Part shown: positions 1-7,735 of the stretch, in pieces
How positions within the stretch are numbered: position 1 is the stretch's first letter
Layout of the letters: each line of letters starts with the position of its first letter
From: Armatimonadota bacterium
Lineage (GTDB): Bacteria; Armatimonadota; SYMT01
DNA length: 8,204 bases
Direction of reading: 5' to 3'
Assembly: GCA_020696885.1 (NCBI GenBank)
Contig: JAJFMS010000428.1
Span: 1-8,204, forward strand
Position numbers and translations under genes: made by a program
The notes under the pieces: generated by a model
Databases searched by the model: none
What the model saw: only the letters and a program-made list of their open reading frames with translations
What the model was told of the DNA's origin: nothing

Positions 1-111
1 GTACGCGCGCCCGAGGGCGCCGGAGGCAGCTCCGGCTGTATCGAAGGGCTATTGGCAGACGGCACGGCGCTGCTCCGTGCCGATGTGCTGTTCGCTCGCC
101 TGCTGCCTTGA
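1..111 (+). CDS. cheW: CheW-like adaptor protein, C-terminal end (partial)
   Basis: The frame is open from the first base and ends at a TGA at 109-111, giving 36 residues. The tail holds alternating hydrophobic stretches (CIEGLLADGTALLRADVLFARLLP) that fit the last beta-strand and closing 'LL' helix of CheW domains, where a strand is followed by a leucine-rich 'D..-L-F-..-LL' segment. CheW proteins bridge chemoreceptors and CheA at the membrane array. The position directly upstream of a receptor and a CheA gene is what supports the call; the fragment alone is too short to prove the family. It could instead be the end of a CheR or another CheW-domain protein. Only the C-terminus lies in the window, so length and start cannot be given. 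About 88 bp separate it from the receptor gene. Confidence 0.55.
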   Translation, partial: VRAPEGAGGSSGCIEGLLADGTALLRADVLFARLLP

Positions 112-187
112 CTCTGGAGCGCTCCGCTAGGCGACTTTGCACCCTGTACTACCCTGCCCGCGTCCGTAGTCCACGCCCGGGCCTGTT

Positions 188-192
188 GAGGA
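188..192 (+). promoter_or_regulatory. Ribosome binding site of the chemoreceptor gene
   Basis: GAGGA lies 7 bases upstream of the ATG at 200 and is a good match to the anti-Shine-Dalgarno sequence. It supports that ATG as the start. No convincing promoter was seen in the 88-bp gap before it, so the gene may be read through from the upstream adaptor gene. Confidence 0.6.
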
Positions 193-199
193 CGAACGT

Positions 200-1837
200 A
201 TGAACTGGTGGAACCGGATCGGCATCCAGACCAAGCTGCTGGTTCTGGTGGGGATCTTCCTGGCTGGATTTCTGGCCTTCGGCTTCCTGTCCCAGCGGAC
301 GCTCGAGGAGCTGCGCATCAACGGGCCGCTCTACCATCGGATCATCCTCCGGGATGATCTGCAGGCGCAGGTCGGCTCGCCGCAGCTCACGCTGCTGGAG
401 CCGTACCTCACCGTGCACGTGCTGGAGGATGAGCTCAATCCGGCTCGCCAGGCGGCGCTCGTCGCACGGATACGCGAGCTGCAGGCAGAGTTCGAGACCA
501 GCCGGGAGTACTGGAACCGCGTGCTACCCGAAGGGGAGCTGAAGCAGGGCCTGGCGCGGAACGCCGTTCCGATCCAGCAGTTCTACCGCATGGTCAATGA
601 GCAGTTCCTGCCGGCGCTCCAGCGGAAGGACGCCGCGGCGCTCACCCGGATCGCCGAGTCGCTGCGCTCGTTCTACGAGGCCAGCGACGCCGCCCTGGCC
701 CCGGTGGCAAAGCTCGCCCGGGAAGAGGATCAGGCTTCCGAGAAGGCGGCCACCGCCTCCCTCCACAACGGGAACAACCAGCTACTCATCCTGGGGGTCT
801 CACTCCTCGTCGTCTCGCTCCTCGCGGGGCTCGGGATCGCGCGCAGCATCGCCGTGCCGCTGACCGCTGCGGTGGACCGGGCGCAAAGCCTGTCTCATGG
901 TGATCTGACCCAGCCGCCGCTGCCCGTGAAAACGGGGGACGAAACCGGCCGCCTCGCCTCTACTTTCAACACCATGACCGCCAACCTGGCGGTCATGGCG
1001 CGGCAGACCCGGTCGATTACCGGCGATCTCAACGCGGCGGTCGCGCAGATCCTCGCGTCCACCCAGGAGCAGGCGGCCAGCACGGCGGAACAATCGGCCG
1101 CGGTGCAGGAGACCACCGCCACGATGGAGGAGATCTCGCAGTCCGGCGCCCAGATCTCGGAACGCGCGCGGCAGGTAGCCGCCTCCGCCGAGGCCACCTC
1201 CACCACCAGCAATGCCGGGCTGGCGGCGGTGCGGGGCGTCCGCTCCAGCATGGCCGGGATCCAGGAGCAGGCCGGAGCCGTGGCCGAGAACATCGTGGAC
1301 CTGAGCGCCCGCACCCAGGCGGTGGGGGAGATCGTCGCCAGCGTCACCCAGATCGCGGAGCAGTCCAACTTGCTGGCGCTGAACGCCGCCATCGAAGCCG
1401 CGGCAGCGGGAGAGCACGGCCGCAGCTTCGCGGTGGTGGCCAGCGAGATGAAGAACCTGGCGGAGCAGTCCAAGCAGGCCACCGTGCAGGTGCGCTCCAT
1501 CCTCGGCGAGATCCAGAAGGGCATCAACACCTCGGTCATGCTGACTGAGGAGGCGGTGAAGCGGGTGGAGTCCGGGCGCCAGCAGGCGGACGTGGCGGAG
1601 CACACCATCCAGGAGATGGCGCAGAACATCGTGCAGAGCATCCAGGCGTTCCAGCAGATCGTGGCCGCCACCAACCAGCAGCAGATCGGGTTCGACCAGG
1701 TCACCCGGGCCGTCCAGAACATCCGCGACGCCAGCGAGCAGACCGCCATCAGTACCCGGCAGTTGGAGCAGGCCGCCGGCAACATGGGAGACCTGGGCGT
1801 GAAGCTGCAGAGCGCCGTCGAGGCGTACCGGGTGTGA
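200..1837 (+). CDS. Methyl-accepting chemotaxis protein (Wsp/ACF-type chemoreceptor)
   Basis: A 545-residue inner-membrane chemoreceptor. A short cytoplasmic N-terminus is followed by membrane span 1 (about residues 12-30), an extracytoplasmic helical sensor (31-192), span 2 (about 193-214), HAMP (about 214-267, ending near FNTMTANL) and the signalling coiled coil (270-545). The sensor contains NGPLYHRI (41-48) and a Pro-rich segment before LLEPYL (65-70), resembling the conserved 'P-Y-IIE-YL' region of a helical sensor family found in receptors and kinases; the ligand is unknown. Gln/Glu pairs near 289-305 are plausible methylation sites. The hairpin tip [13 protein letters not shown] (388-400) and [18 protein letters not shown] (407-424) are diagnostic. 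About 144 residues follow the tip Glu399, near 20 heptads, as expected of the 40H class to which WspA-like receptors belong (estimate by counting). At 402 an Ala replaces the Arg usual in this tip. No C-terminal CheR-tethering pentapeptide is seen. The stop overlaps the cheA start (GTGA), implying translational coupling. Confidence 0.95.
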   Translation: MNWWNRIGIQTKLLVLVGIFLAGFLAFGFLSQRTLEELRINGPLYHRIILRDDLQAQVGSPQLTLLEPYLTVHVLEDELNPARQAALVARIRELQAEFETSREYWNRVLPEGELKQGLARNAVPIQQFYRMVNEQFLPALQRKDAAALTRIAESLRSFYEASDAALAPVAKLAREEDQASEKAATASLHNGNNQLLILGVSLLVVSLLAGLGIARSIAVPLTAAVDRAQSLSHGDLTQPPLPVKTGDETGRLASTFNTMTANLAVMARQTRSITGDLNAAVAQILASTQEQAASTAEQSAAVQETTATMEEISQSGAQISERARQVAASAEATSTTSNAGLAAVRGVRSSMAGIQEQAGAVAENIVDLSARTQAVGEIVASVTQIAEQSNLLALNAAIEAAAAGEHGRSFAVVASEMKNLAEQSKQATVQVRSILGEIQKGINTSVMLTEEAVKRVESGRQQADVAEHTIQEMAQNIVQSIQAFQQIVAATNQQQIGFDQVTRAVQNIRDASEQTAISTRQLEQAAGNMGDLGVKLQSAVEAYRV

Positions 1838-2610
1838 AGAACCTGCGGCAGCGGCTACTGGCGACGTTCCGGGTGGAGTACTCGGAGCACGTGGAACGCA
1901 TCCGCGAGCTCCTGGCGGGGTTCGAGGCGCGAGGCGGCCCTCCGTCCGGTCCGGAGCTGGACGAAGCGTTCCGGCGGGCTCACAGCCTCAAGGGTGCCTC
2001 GCGCGCCGTGGATCTGCGGGACCTGGAGCAGATCGCGCACCGGCTGGAGAGCCTCCTGGCCGGCGTCCGGGAGGGCAGCCGGGAGCTGACCGCGGCGGTG
2101 GCGGACGTGATCCGGCGCGCCCTCGACGCCGGGGACGACCTGATGGCGGCGCTCGGCCGGGGCGAGCCCGCGCCGGATACCCAGGGCATCCTGGGACTGA
2201 TCGACCGGGTGCTCTCCGACGAGCCGAGCGCCGAGGCCCGAGGCCGCCGCGCCGGAGAGCCCGCTGCCCGACGGGCTTTTCGCCGCGGACACCGTGCGGA
2301 TCCCGGTGGCGGTGCTGGACCACCTCCTCCGGCTCTCGGGGACCCTCCACACCGAGGTGTTCCATTACGACGAGCGCCAACGAGAGACGGAAGCGCTGGG
2401 CGCCGAGCTGTCTGCCCTGGAGGCCGGCTGGGGTCGGCTGCGACAGGCCCTGGCCGGAGAGCTGCGCGCGGGGACCCATGCCGCTCGGGCCGGTGTGCTG
2501 GGCCGGCAGATGGAGCAGGTGGACGTCCACCTGCGCGAGGCGACGCGCCGCCAGAAGCAGTTGCTGCACGCGCGCCGCAGCAGCGACTGGAGCATTCGCC
2601 AGCTCGATGA
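1834..2610 (+). CDS. cheA: CheA-type hybrid kinase, N-terminal HPt part (frame-shifted)
   Basis: First part of a kinase gene that continues in the next frame to 4027. It starts at a GTG overlapping the receptor stop by 4 bp; no strong Shine-Dalgarno is visible, so coupling is likely. Residues 1 to about 110 are an HPt (P1) domain: a helical start [20 protein letters not shown], then [16 protein letters not shown] with phospho-accepting His50 in the HSLKG signature. Coherent protein ends near residue 135 (DEPSAEA), after which this frame gives about 120 Arg/Pro/Gly-rich residues with no domain character, while the true CheA continuation appears in the +1 frame. The +1 frame has a stop at 2198-2200, so the break must lie between 2201 and 2293. 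A heptamer duplication at 2231-2245 is in exactly that interval; deleting one unit joins the frames into a 728-residue protein. As it stands the product would be a 258-residue HPt with a nonsense tail. It could act as a free HPt, but no kinase core would be attached. Confidence 0.8.
   Translation: MKNLRQRLLATFRVEYSEHVERIRELLAGFEARGGPPSGPELDEAFRRAHSLKGASRAVDLRDLEQIAHRLESLLAGVREGSRELTAAVADVIRRALDAGDDLMAALGRGEPAPDTQGILGLIDRVLSDEPSAEARGRRAGEPAARRAFRRGHRADPGGGAGPPPPALGDPPHRGVPLRRAPTRDGSAGRRAVCPGGRLGSAATGPGRRAARGDPCRSGRCAGPADGAGGRPPARGDAPPEAVAARAPQQRLEHSPAR
2231..2245 (+). repeat. 7-bp tandem repeat at the cheA frame break
   Basis: CCGAGGC occurs twice head to tail (2231-2237, 2238-2244) plus one further matching base. 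A diverged third unit, CCGAGCG, sits immediately upstream (2224-2230). Seven is not a multiple of three, so one extra unit moves the frame by +1, precisely the shift needed to go from the HPt frame to the kinase frame. With one unit removed the linker reads [20 protein letters not shown], a normal acidic/Ala-Pro interdomain linker. The tract looks like a slipped-strand duplication. Confidence 0.85.
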
Positions 2611-4027
2611 GCAACTTCAGAAGGCGGTACGCCAGGCACGCCTGGTGCCCGCGGAGAGCGTCTTCGGCGGCTTCCGGCAGATGGCGCGCGAGACCGCGAG
2701 AGACCTGGGAAAGGAAGTCCGGTTCCAGGTGAGCGGGCTGGACGTCCAGGCAGATCGGGCGGTGCTTCAGGAGCTGAAGGATCCGATCATGCACGTGATC
2801 CGGAACGCCATCGACCACGGGCTGGAGCCCCCGGAGGAGCGAAAGCAGGCGGGAAAGGACCCGGCGGGCACCGTAGTGCTGGCGGTCCAGATCGCCCGCG
2901 GGCGGCTGCAGGTCACCGTGACGGATGATGGCCGCGGTCTCGATCTGGCCCAGGTTCGCACGACAGCCATCCAGCGTGGCCTGCTTTCCGCGGAGGAGGC
3001 CGATACCCTCAGCCCGGAGCAGCTCGGCCGGCTCATCCTCCAGCCGGGGTTCTCCACCACGCGGTTCGTGACCGAGTTCTCCGGCCGGGGCATGGGCCTC
3101 TCCGTGGCGGCGGAAGCGGTGCGCCATCTCCAGGGCGAGATCGACATCTTCCCGGGGACCCCGTGCGGCACCCGCATGCAGCTCACGGCGCCGCTCTCCG
3201 TCTCCACCCGCCCGCTGGTGCTCACGGAGGCGGACGGGCAGACGTTCGCGCTTCCGTCCGCGTCGGTCACCCGGCTGCTCCACGCTCCGTTGGCGGACGT
3301 GAGCACCCTGGAAGGCCGGCCGCAGCTCATGCTAGACCACGAACCCCTGCCGCTGGCGGGCCTGGCGCACCTGCTGGAGATCGGGCCGGCGGAGCTGCAG
3401 CCACCAGACGAGCGGCTCTCCGTAGCGGTGCTCCAGGTGGGCGGCCGGCGGCTTGGGTTGGTGGTGGACCGTTTTCTGACGCACACCGAAGCGGTGCTCA
3501 CGGACCTGGGGCCGGTCTTCTCCGGGCTCACGCACCTGGCCGGCGGGTTCCTCGGCGCCAATGGGGAGATCATCCTGGCGCTGGACGCCGAAGCGCTACT
3601 GGAGCGGTTCGATCTCCACGCCGGGATGCCCGGCCTGCGGATCCTGCGCACGGAGGCGGCGCTGCCGCCCAGCATCCTGGTAGTGGACGACTCCATCACC
3701 ACCCGCACGCTGGAGAAGAGCGTGCTGGAAGCGCACGGCTACCGGGTGCGCGTGGCGGTGGACGGCCTGGAGGCGCTGGGGCTGCTGCGGCAGGAGCTGC
3801 CGGACCTGATGATCGCCGACGTGGAGATGCCCCGCCTGGACGGCTTCGGCTTGCTGGAAGCGGTGCGGCAGGACCCGCAGCTCCGGTCGCTGCCGGTGGT
3901 GATGGTCACGTCTCTGGAAAAGCGGGAGCACCGGGAGAAGGGGCTGGCCCTGGGTGCCGACGCGTACATTGTGAAGCGCCACTTCGACCAGAGCGCGCTT
4001 CTGGAAACGATCCGGCGACTGCTCTAG
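2294..4027 (+). CDS. cheA: CheA-type histidine kinase core with C-terminal receiver (WspE-like), frame-shifted from its HPt
   Basis: The main part of the kinase; the nominal start is GTG 2294, but its protein sense begins upstream (about 2246) and no ribosome binding site precedes 2294, so it is best read as the continuation of the gene starting at 1834. In the repaired 728-residue numbering: P3 dimerisation region from about 152 ([16 protein letters not shown]) to about 300; HATPase with N-box DPIMHVIRNAIDHG (314-327), G1 DDGRG (362-366) and G2 GRGMGLS (415-421); CheW-like P5 domain (about 454-592); receiver (612-728) with acidic pair Asp616/Asp617, phospho-acceptor Asp660, Thr690 and Lys712. 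No P2 domain is evident. CheA enzymes autophosphorylate the HPt His in trans on receptor/CheW arrays and pass phosphate to receivers; a CheA with its own receiver and no separate CheY is typical of Wsp and Frz pathways. All catalytic motifs are intact, which suggests either a recent break or a switchable one. Without the HPt this half cannot be phosphorylated by itself. Confidence 0.9.
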   Translation: MRIPVAVLDHLLRLSGTLHTEVFHYDERQRETEALGAELSALEAGWGRLRQALAGELRAGTHAARAGVLGRQMEQVDVHLREATRRQKQLLHARRSSDWSIRQLDEQLQKAVRQARLVPAESVFGGFRQMARETARDLGKEVRFQVSGLDVQADRAVLQELKDPIMHVIRNAIDHGLEPPEERKQAGKDPAGTVVLAVQIARGRLQVTVTDDGRGLDLAQVRTTAIQRGLLSAEEADTLSPEQLGRLILQPGFSTTRFVTEFSGRGMGLSVAAEAVRHLQGEIDIFPGTPCGTRMQLTAPLSVSTRPLVLTEADGQTFALPSASVTRLLHAPLADVSTLEGRPQLMLDHEPLPLAGLAHLLEIGPAELQPPDERLSVAVLQVGGRRLGLVVDRFLTHTEAVLTDLGPVFSGLTHLAGGFLGANGEIILALDAEALLERFDLHAGMPGLRILRTEAALPPSILVVDDSITTRTLEKSVLEAHGYRVRVAVDGLEALGLLRQELPDLMIADVEMPRLDGFGLLEAVRQDPQLRSLPVVMVTSLEKREHREKGLALGADAYIVKRHFDQSALLETIRRLL

Positions 4028-4105
4028 AGTATCGGGGTGGGGGAGCTTTCTCGCAGCACTCCACTACTCCGCTCCATTATTCCTCGTTGTTCGTGGTGAT
4101 GTAGT
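4028..4105 (+). other. Pyrimidine-rich spacer between cheA and cheB
   Basis: This 78-bp gap is the only real spacer inside the mcp-cheA-cheB-hybrid kinase block; the other two junctions overlap by 4 bp. It starts G-rich (GGGGTGGGGGAG) and continues as C/T-rich imperfect units of the CTCC type (4059-4082). No hairpin with a T tract and no clear promoter were seen. The cheB start has only a weak upstream match, GGTGAT at 4095-4100. Confidence 0.45.
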
Positions 4106-5194
4106 ATGCCCAAAGTTCGGGTGCTGATCGTCGAAGACTCCGCCGTGGTGCGAGAGCTGCTGTGCCACATCATCGGGAGCGATCCGCGCCTGGAGGTGGC
4201 GGCTGCCGCGCGCACCGCGGAGGAGGCGCTCCGGCTACTGCCGCGCCTGACGCCGGACGTAATCTCCATGGACATCCGCCTGCCCGGCATGAACGGGCTG
4301 GAGGCCACGCAGCGGATCATGGCGGAGCAACCGACTCCCATCGTGGTGATCGCCGCCAGCGTCCAGGCCGAGGATCTCAACATCGCCATGAATGCGCTCA
4401 AGGCCGGCGCCCTTACCGTGCTGGAGAAGCCGGTCGGCACCTCGCACGAGGATTACCAGGAGATCGCCAACCGGATCTGCACGCAGCTCTACATCATGAG
4501 CGACGTGCCGGTGATCCGCCAGCGCGGCGGCCGCGCGGCCCTTACCACGGAGCCGCCGGCCCGGTCGTGGGCGCCGCCGGCGGCTCCGGCTTCCCCTGTG
4601 GCGTTCAAGCCCGCGAGTTTCCGGATGCTGGGCGTCACCGCTTCCACCGGCGGGCCGAACGCCCTGGTGCAGCTTCTGCAGGGGCTGGGCTCCGAGTTTC
4701 CACTGCCGGTCCTGGTGGTGCAGCACATCACCCCCAGCTTCCACGGGGGGTTCGTGCGCTGGCTGGACTCCGTGGTGCCGCAGTCGGTGCGGGTGGCGGC
4801 GCACGGCGATCGGCCGGAGCCGGGAACCGTGTACGTCTCGCCGCCGGATCGCCACCTGGTGGTCGGACGGGAGGGTCTACGCCTGGATGATAGCCCGGCC
4901 ATTGGTCTCCAGCGGCCGTCCGGCACGCTGCTCTTTTCCTCGATGGCCACGGCGCTGGGCTCCCGCGGCCTGGGCGTGCTCCTGACCGGCATGGGGGACG
5001 ACGGCGCGGACGGCCTGGTGGCCCTGCGGAAAGCCGGGGGCTACACGCTTGCAGAGGATGCAAGCACTGCGGTGGTGTATGGAATGCCGGCGGCGGCGGC
5101 GGAACGCGGCGGTGTGAACGAGCTCCTCCCGCTGCCCGCTATCGGCGCCCGCCTGGTGGCTCTCTGCACCGGAACCGGTCGAGGGGAAAGATGA
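4106..5194 (+). CDS. cheB: Chemotaxis response regulator protein-glutamate methylesterase CheB (WspF-like)
   Basis: A 362-residue cytoplasmic enzyme that removes methyl groups from, and may deamidate, receptor glutamates to reset signalling; the substrate here is presumably the receptor encoded at 200-1837. The receiver spans about residues 4-125 with Glu10/Asp11, phospho-acceptor Asp56 ([11 protein letters not shown]) and Lys108 in EKPVG. A variable Pro/Ala linker (about 135-170) leads to the methylesterase domain (172-355) with the serine motif TASTGGP (catalytic Ser180), His207 in [13 protein letters not shown] and Asp299 in [12 protein letters not shown], matching the Ser-His-Asp triad of characterised CheB. 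Length is normal. The receiver's usual switch Thr/Ser after strand beta-4 is replaced by Ala83 (PIVVIAASV). The start was chosen because the receiver begins immediately ([12 protein letters not shown]). The gene overlaps the following hybrid kinase by ATGA, so the two are probably co-translated. No cheR lies in the window; by analogy it may be upstream. Confidence 0.95.
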   Translation: MPKVRVLIVEDSAVVRELLCHIIGSDPRLEVAAAARTAEEALRLLPRLTPDVISMDIRLPGMNGLEATQRIMAEQPTPIVVIAASVQAEDLNIAMNALKAGALTVLEKPVGTSHEDYQEIANRICTQLYIMSDVPVIRQRGGRAALTTEPPARSWAPPAAPASPVAFKPASFRMLGVTASTGGPNALVQLLQGLGSEFPLPVLVVQHITPSFHGGFVRWLDSVVPQSVRVAAHGDRPEPGTVYVSPPDRHLVVGREGLRLDDSPAIGLQRPSGTLLFSSMATALGSRGLGVLLTGMGDDGADGLVALRKAGGYTLAEDASTAVVYGMPAAAAERGGVNELLPLPAIGARLVALCTGTGRGER

Positions 5195-7611
5195 CGGATC
5201 AAGAGACGGATCGAGAACGGATCCTGATCGTCGAGGACTCGGATACTCAGGCGCTCCGGATGGAGATCATCCTGGACGACGCAGGCTGGGAGACCGAGCG
5301 AGCCGCTTCCGGGGAGGAAGCGCTGGAGATGCTCAACCAGAGTACTCCGGATCTGATCATCGTCGATTACTACCTACCGACGATCCACGGCGACGAGCTG
5401 TGCCGCCGGATCCGGATGAACCCCCGCACCTGGGGCATTCCGATCCTGATGCTCACGGTGGAGGAGACGCACATTGCGCAGCTTTCCGGGCTGGATAGCG
5501 GCGCGGATGACTACATCTCCAAATCCGCGGATCCAGACATCCTCCTCATCCGCATCCGCTCCTTGCTGCGGAAGTCGTCGTCCCGGCAGCCGCTGCCCTC
5601 GGGCGACGACCGCCACACTCGCCGCGCCCGGATCCTGGCCGTGGACGACAGCCCCACCTACCTGGCCTTCCTCGCGGAGCACCTGGCCGAGGAGCGGTAC
5701 GACGTGGTCACCGCCACCAACGGCCCCGAAGCGCTGGACGTGCTGGAGACCGGCGACTTCGACTGCGTGCTGGTGGACCTGATGATGCCGGAGATGGACG
5801 GCATCGAGCTCTGCTCGCGGATCAGCACCCTGCGCGACGCGCTGCGGAACCCGCTGGTGGTGTTGATGCTCACCGCCAGTGAGAACAAGGAAGATATGTC
5901 GCGCGGGCTGGAGGCCGGCGCGGACGACTTCGTGGGGAAGTCCAGCGACTTTGCGGTGCTCAAGGGACGCATCCGGGCACTGCTGCGGCGGAAGTTCTTC
6001 CAGGAAGAGAACCAGCGGATCCTGGAGCAGCTCAAGGACAAAGAGCTGGAGGCGGTGCGCGCCCGGACGGAGCAGGCGGCCGCCGTGCAGCGAGCGGAGC
6101 TGGCGGAGCGGCTGAACGACACGGCCCAGGAGCTGGCTCGCTCCAACGAGGAGCTGCAGCACGCCATGGAAGCGGCCGAGGCGGCCAACCGGGCGAAGAG
6201 CGAGTTCCTGGCCACCATGAGCCACGAGATCCGGACGCCGCTCAACGCGATCATCGGCATGGCGGACCTGCTCTCCGAGACCTCCCTGGACACGGAGCAG
6301 CGCCAGTACGTCAACAGCTTCAAGCGGGCGGGCGAGACGCTGCTCACCCTCATCAACGACGTGCTGGATCTCTCCAAGATCGAGGCTGGGCACCTGGAGC
6401 TGGAGCAGATTCCGTTCCAGATCGCCGAGGTGGTGGAGACCGCCACCGAAGTGATGGCCGCCCGGGCGCACGAGAAGGGCCTGGAGCTGACCTGCGTGGT
6501 GGGCCGTGGGATCGCCACGGCCCGTATCGGCGATCCGCACCGTCTCCGGCAGGTGCTCCTGAACCTGGTGGGAAACGCCGTCAAGTTTACGGACCGGGGC
6601 CAGGTGGTGGTGCGGGTGGCGGAAGGCCGCCAGCCCGGCGAGCTCCTCTTCTCCATCGCGGACAGCGGCATCGGGATCCCGGAGGAGAAGCAGGAGACGA
6701 TCTTCGCGAACTTCACGCAGGTGGACTCCTCCACCACCCGTCAATACGGCGGCACCGGGCTCGGGCTCTCGATCTGCTCCCGGCTGGTGGACTTGATGGG
6801 CGGCCGGATCTGGGTCCTCACCGGCCGGCGGGTGCTGCTGGCGGAGGCCGGCACCGCCGCCCAGACCGCGTTGCGGGAGACCCTCGAGTCGTTCGGCGCG
6901 GAAGTGGAGGCGGTGAGCGCCGCCCCGGAAGCGATCGCCGCACTGCAGGCCGCCGTACCCGCCGGCCGCCCCTACGACCTTGCGGTGGTGGACCTCCACC
7001 TGCCGGGCCGGGCTGAAGCACGGCTGCTGGTGGAGCTTCGCTCGACGTACCGGGTGCCGTCCCTCTTGCTCTTGACCACCCGACCCGAGGACCTGCGCCA
7101 GGCCCATCACCTGGGGGCAGAGCATTGCCTGATCAAGCCGCTGAAGGGCGCGGACCTCGTGCGGGCGCTGCGCGTAACGCTCTCCCCACCGGCTGCTGCG
7201 GCGCCCGTCGGTTCCGAGCTGGCGGGGAGCGGGACCCGGCCACTCCGAATCCTGCTGGTGGAGGACGCACCCGATAACCGGGTGCTCATCCGGGCCTACC
7301 TCCGGCAGACCTCACATGCGGTGGTCGAGGCCGAGAACGGGGAGATCGCGCTGGCGCGGTTCGTCGACGACCGGTTCGACCTGGTGCTGATGGATATGCA
7401 GATGCCGGTGATGGACGGCTTCACCGCCACCCGCCGGATCCGAGAATGGGAAGGGCTTCACGCCCGCCCTCGCACCCCCATCGTGGCCCTTTCCGCGAAC
7501 GCGCTGCAGCAAGAGATCCAGACCAGCCTCAAAGCCGGGTGCGACGACTACGTCACCAAGCCGGTCCGGAAGGGCCAGCTCCTGGAGGTGGTGGCCCGCT
7601 ACGAGTCCTGA
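5191..7611 (+). CDS. Hybrid sensor histidine kinase, REC-REC-HisKA-HATPase-REC-REC
   Basis: An 806-residue cytoplasmic multi-receiver kinase with no membrane span or recognisable sensor domain. REC1 (11-128): Glu15/Asp16, Asp59, Thr89, Lys111. REC2 (147-266): Asp152/Asp153, Asp196, Thr228, Lys250. A Glu/Ala-rich coiled coil (about 268-335) leads to HisKA with phosphorylated His345 in SHEIRTPLN. The HATPase has an N-box around [14 protein letters not shown] (455-468), G1 DSGIGIP (491-497) and G2 YGGTGLGLS (519-527). Right after GGRIWV (537-542) the expected 'ES.PG.GSTF.F' end strands are missing and [10 protein letters not shown] begins REC3 (545-665). REC3 has only Glu552 where an acidic pair is expected, with Asp601 and Lys649 present. 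REC4 (686-806) is complete: Glu691/Asp692, Asp735, Ser768, Lys790. There is no HPt domain. The start overlaps the cheB stop (ATGA) behind a good GAGGGG at 5181-5186. Its place in the operon is that of the output regulator WspR; REC1/REC2 are the likely targets of CheA (inference). Downstream effectors are unknown. Confidence 0.93.
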   Translation: MTDQETDRERILIVEDSDTQALRMEIILDDAGWETERAASGEEALEMLNQSTPDLIIVDYYLPTIHGDELCRRIRMNPRTWGIPILMLTVEETHIAQLSGLDSGADDYISKSADPDILLIRIRSLLRKSSSRQPLPSGDDRHTRRARILAVDDSPTYLAFLAEHLAEERYDVVTATNGPEALDVLETGDFDCVLVDLMMPEMDGIELCSRISTLRDALRNPLVVLMLTASENKEDMSRGLEAGADDFVGKSSDFAVLKGRIRALLRRKFFQEENQRILEQLKDKELEAVRARTEQAAAVQRAELAERLNDTAQELARSNEELQHAMEAAEAANRAKSEFLATMSHEIRTPLNAIIGMADLLSETSLDTEQRQYVNSFKRAGETLLTLINDVLDLSKIEAGHLELEQIPFQIAEVVETATEVMAARAHEKGLELTCVVGRGIATARIGDPHRLRQVLLNLVGNAVKFTDRGQVVVRVAEGRQPGELLFSIADSGIGIPEEKQETIFANFTQVDSSTTRQYGGTGLGLSICSRLVDLMGGRIWVLTGRRVLLAEAGTAAQTALRETLESFGAEVEAVSAAPEAIAALQAAVPAGRPYDLAVVDLHLPGRAEARLLVELRSTYRVPSLLLLTTRPEDLRQAHHLGAEHCLIKPLKGADLVRALRVTLSPPAAAAPVGSELAGSGTRPLRILLVEDAPDNRVLIRAYLRQTSHAVVEAENGEIALARFVDDRFDLVLMDMQMPVMDGFTATRRIREWEGLHARPRTPIVALSANALQQEIQTSLKAGCDDYVTKPVRKGQLLEVVARYES

Positions 7612-7722
7612 AGCCCGCCCGGCCTGATTTTCCAGGCACCGGACGAACGGCCGCTGGAATACCCCGCGGACCGGACTTTCGGCCGTTGTGACGTACCTGG
7701 CGCCGGCGTACTCCTGAAGTAT
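7612..7722 (+). other. Intergenic gap after the hybrid kinase, with an inverted repeat
   Basis: AACGGCCG (7646-7653) is exactly complementary to CGGCCGTT (7680-7687), an 8-bp stem around a 26-base loop. A smaller 5-bp pair, GCCTG/CAGGC (7622-7626, 7633-7637), precedes it. Neither is followed by a T run, so a classic intrinsic terminator is not supported. The structure could mark the operon end or be chance in GC-rich DNA. No promoter was recognised. Confidence 0.3.
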
Positions 7723-7728
7723 GGAGGA
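7723..7728 (+). promoter_or_regulatory. Ribosome binding site deciding the start of the small gene
   Basis: GGAGGA lies 7 bases before the ATG at 7736. The upstream in-frame ATG at 7721 overlaps this site and has no comparable site of its own, so 7736 is preferred. Confidence 0.6.
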
Positions 7729-7735
7729 CGCAGAG

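Noticed and set aside
116..125. GGAGCGCTCC palindrome just after the adaptor stop as a terminator
   Set aside because: It has no loop and no T tract; a 10-bp palindrome is unremarkable in GC-rich sequence.
2231..2245. Programmed +1 ribosomal frameshift instead of a mutation
   Set aside because: No slow or stop codon pairs with a slippery codon here and the original frame stays open for another 370 bases; not excluded, but the exact 7-bp duplication is a simpler explanation.
2294..2296. GTG as a genuine independent start for a CheA lacking HPt
   Set aside because: No Shine-Dalgarno upstream, and the same frame already encodes a plausible linker before it; the heptamer duplication explains the split better.
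1988..3283. Long - strand open frame (431 codons) opposite cheA
   Set aside because: No ribosome binding site or domain pattern; it overlaps the conserved kinase core on the other strand.
3163..4104. + strand open frame (313 codons) overlapping cheA P5 and receiver
   Set aside because: Composition is Gly/Ala/Arg/Pro-rich and it overlaps a frame with intact CheW-like and REC motifs; it is a frame shadow.
5374..7125. Very long open frame on the - strand opposite the hybrid kinase (583 codons)
   Set aside because: It mirrors a gene with clear domains; the product is His/Gln/Gly-rich without motifs. Long antisense frames are expected in GC-rich coding DNA.
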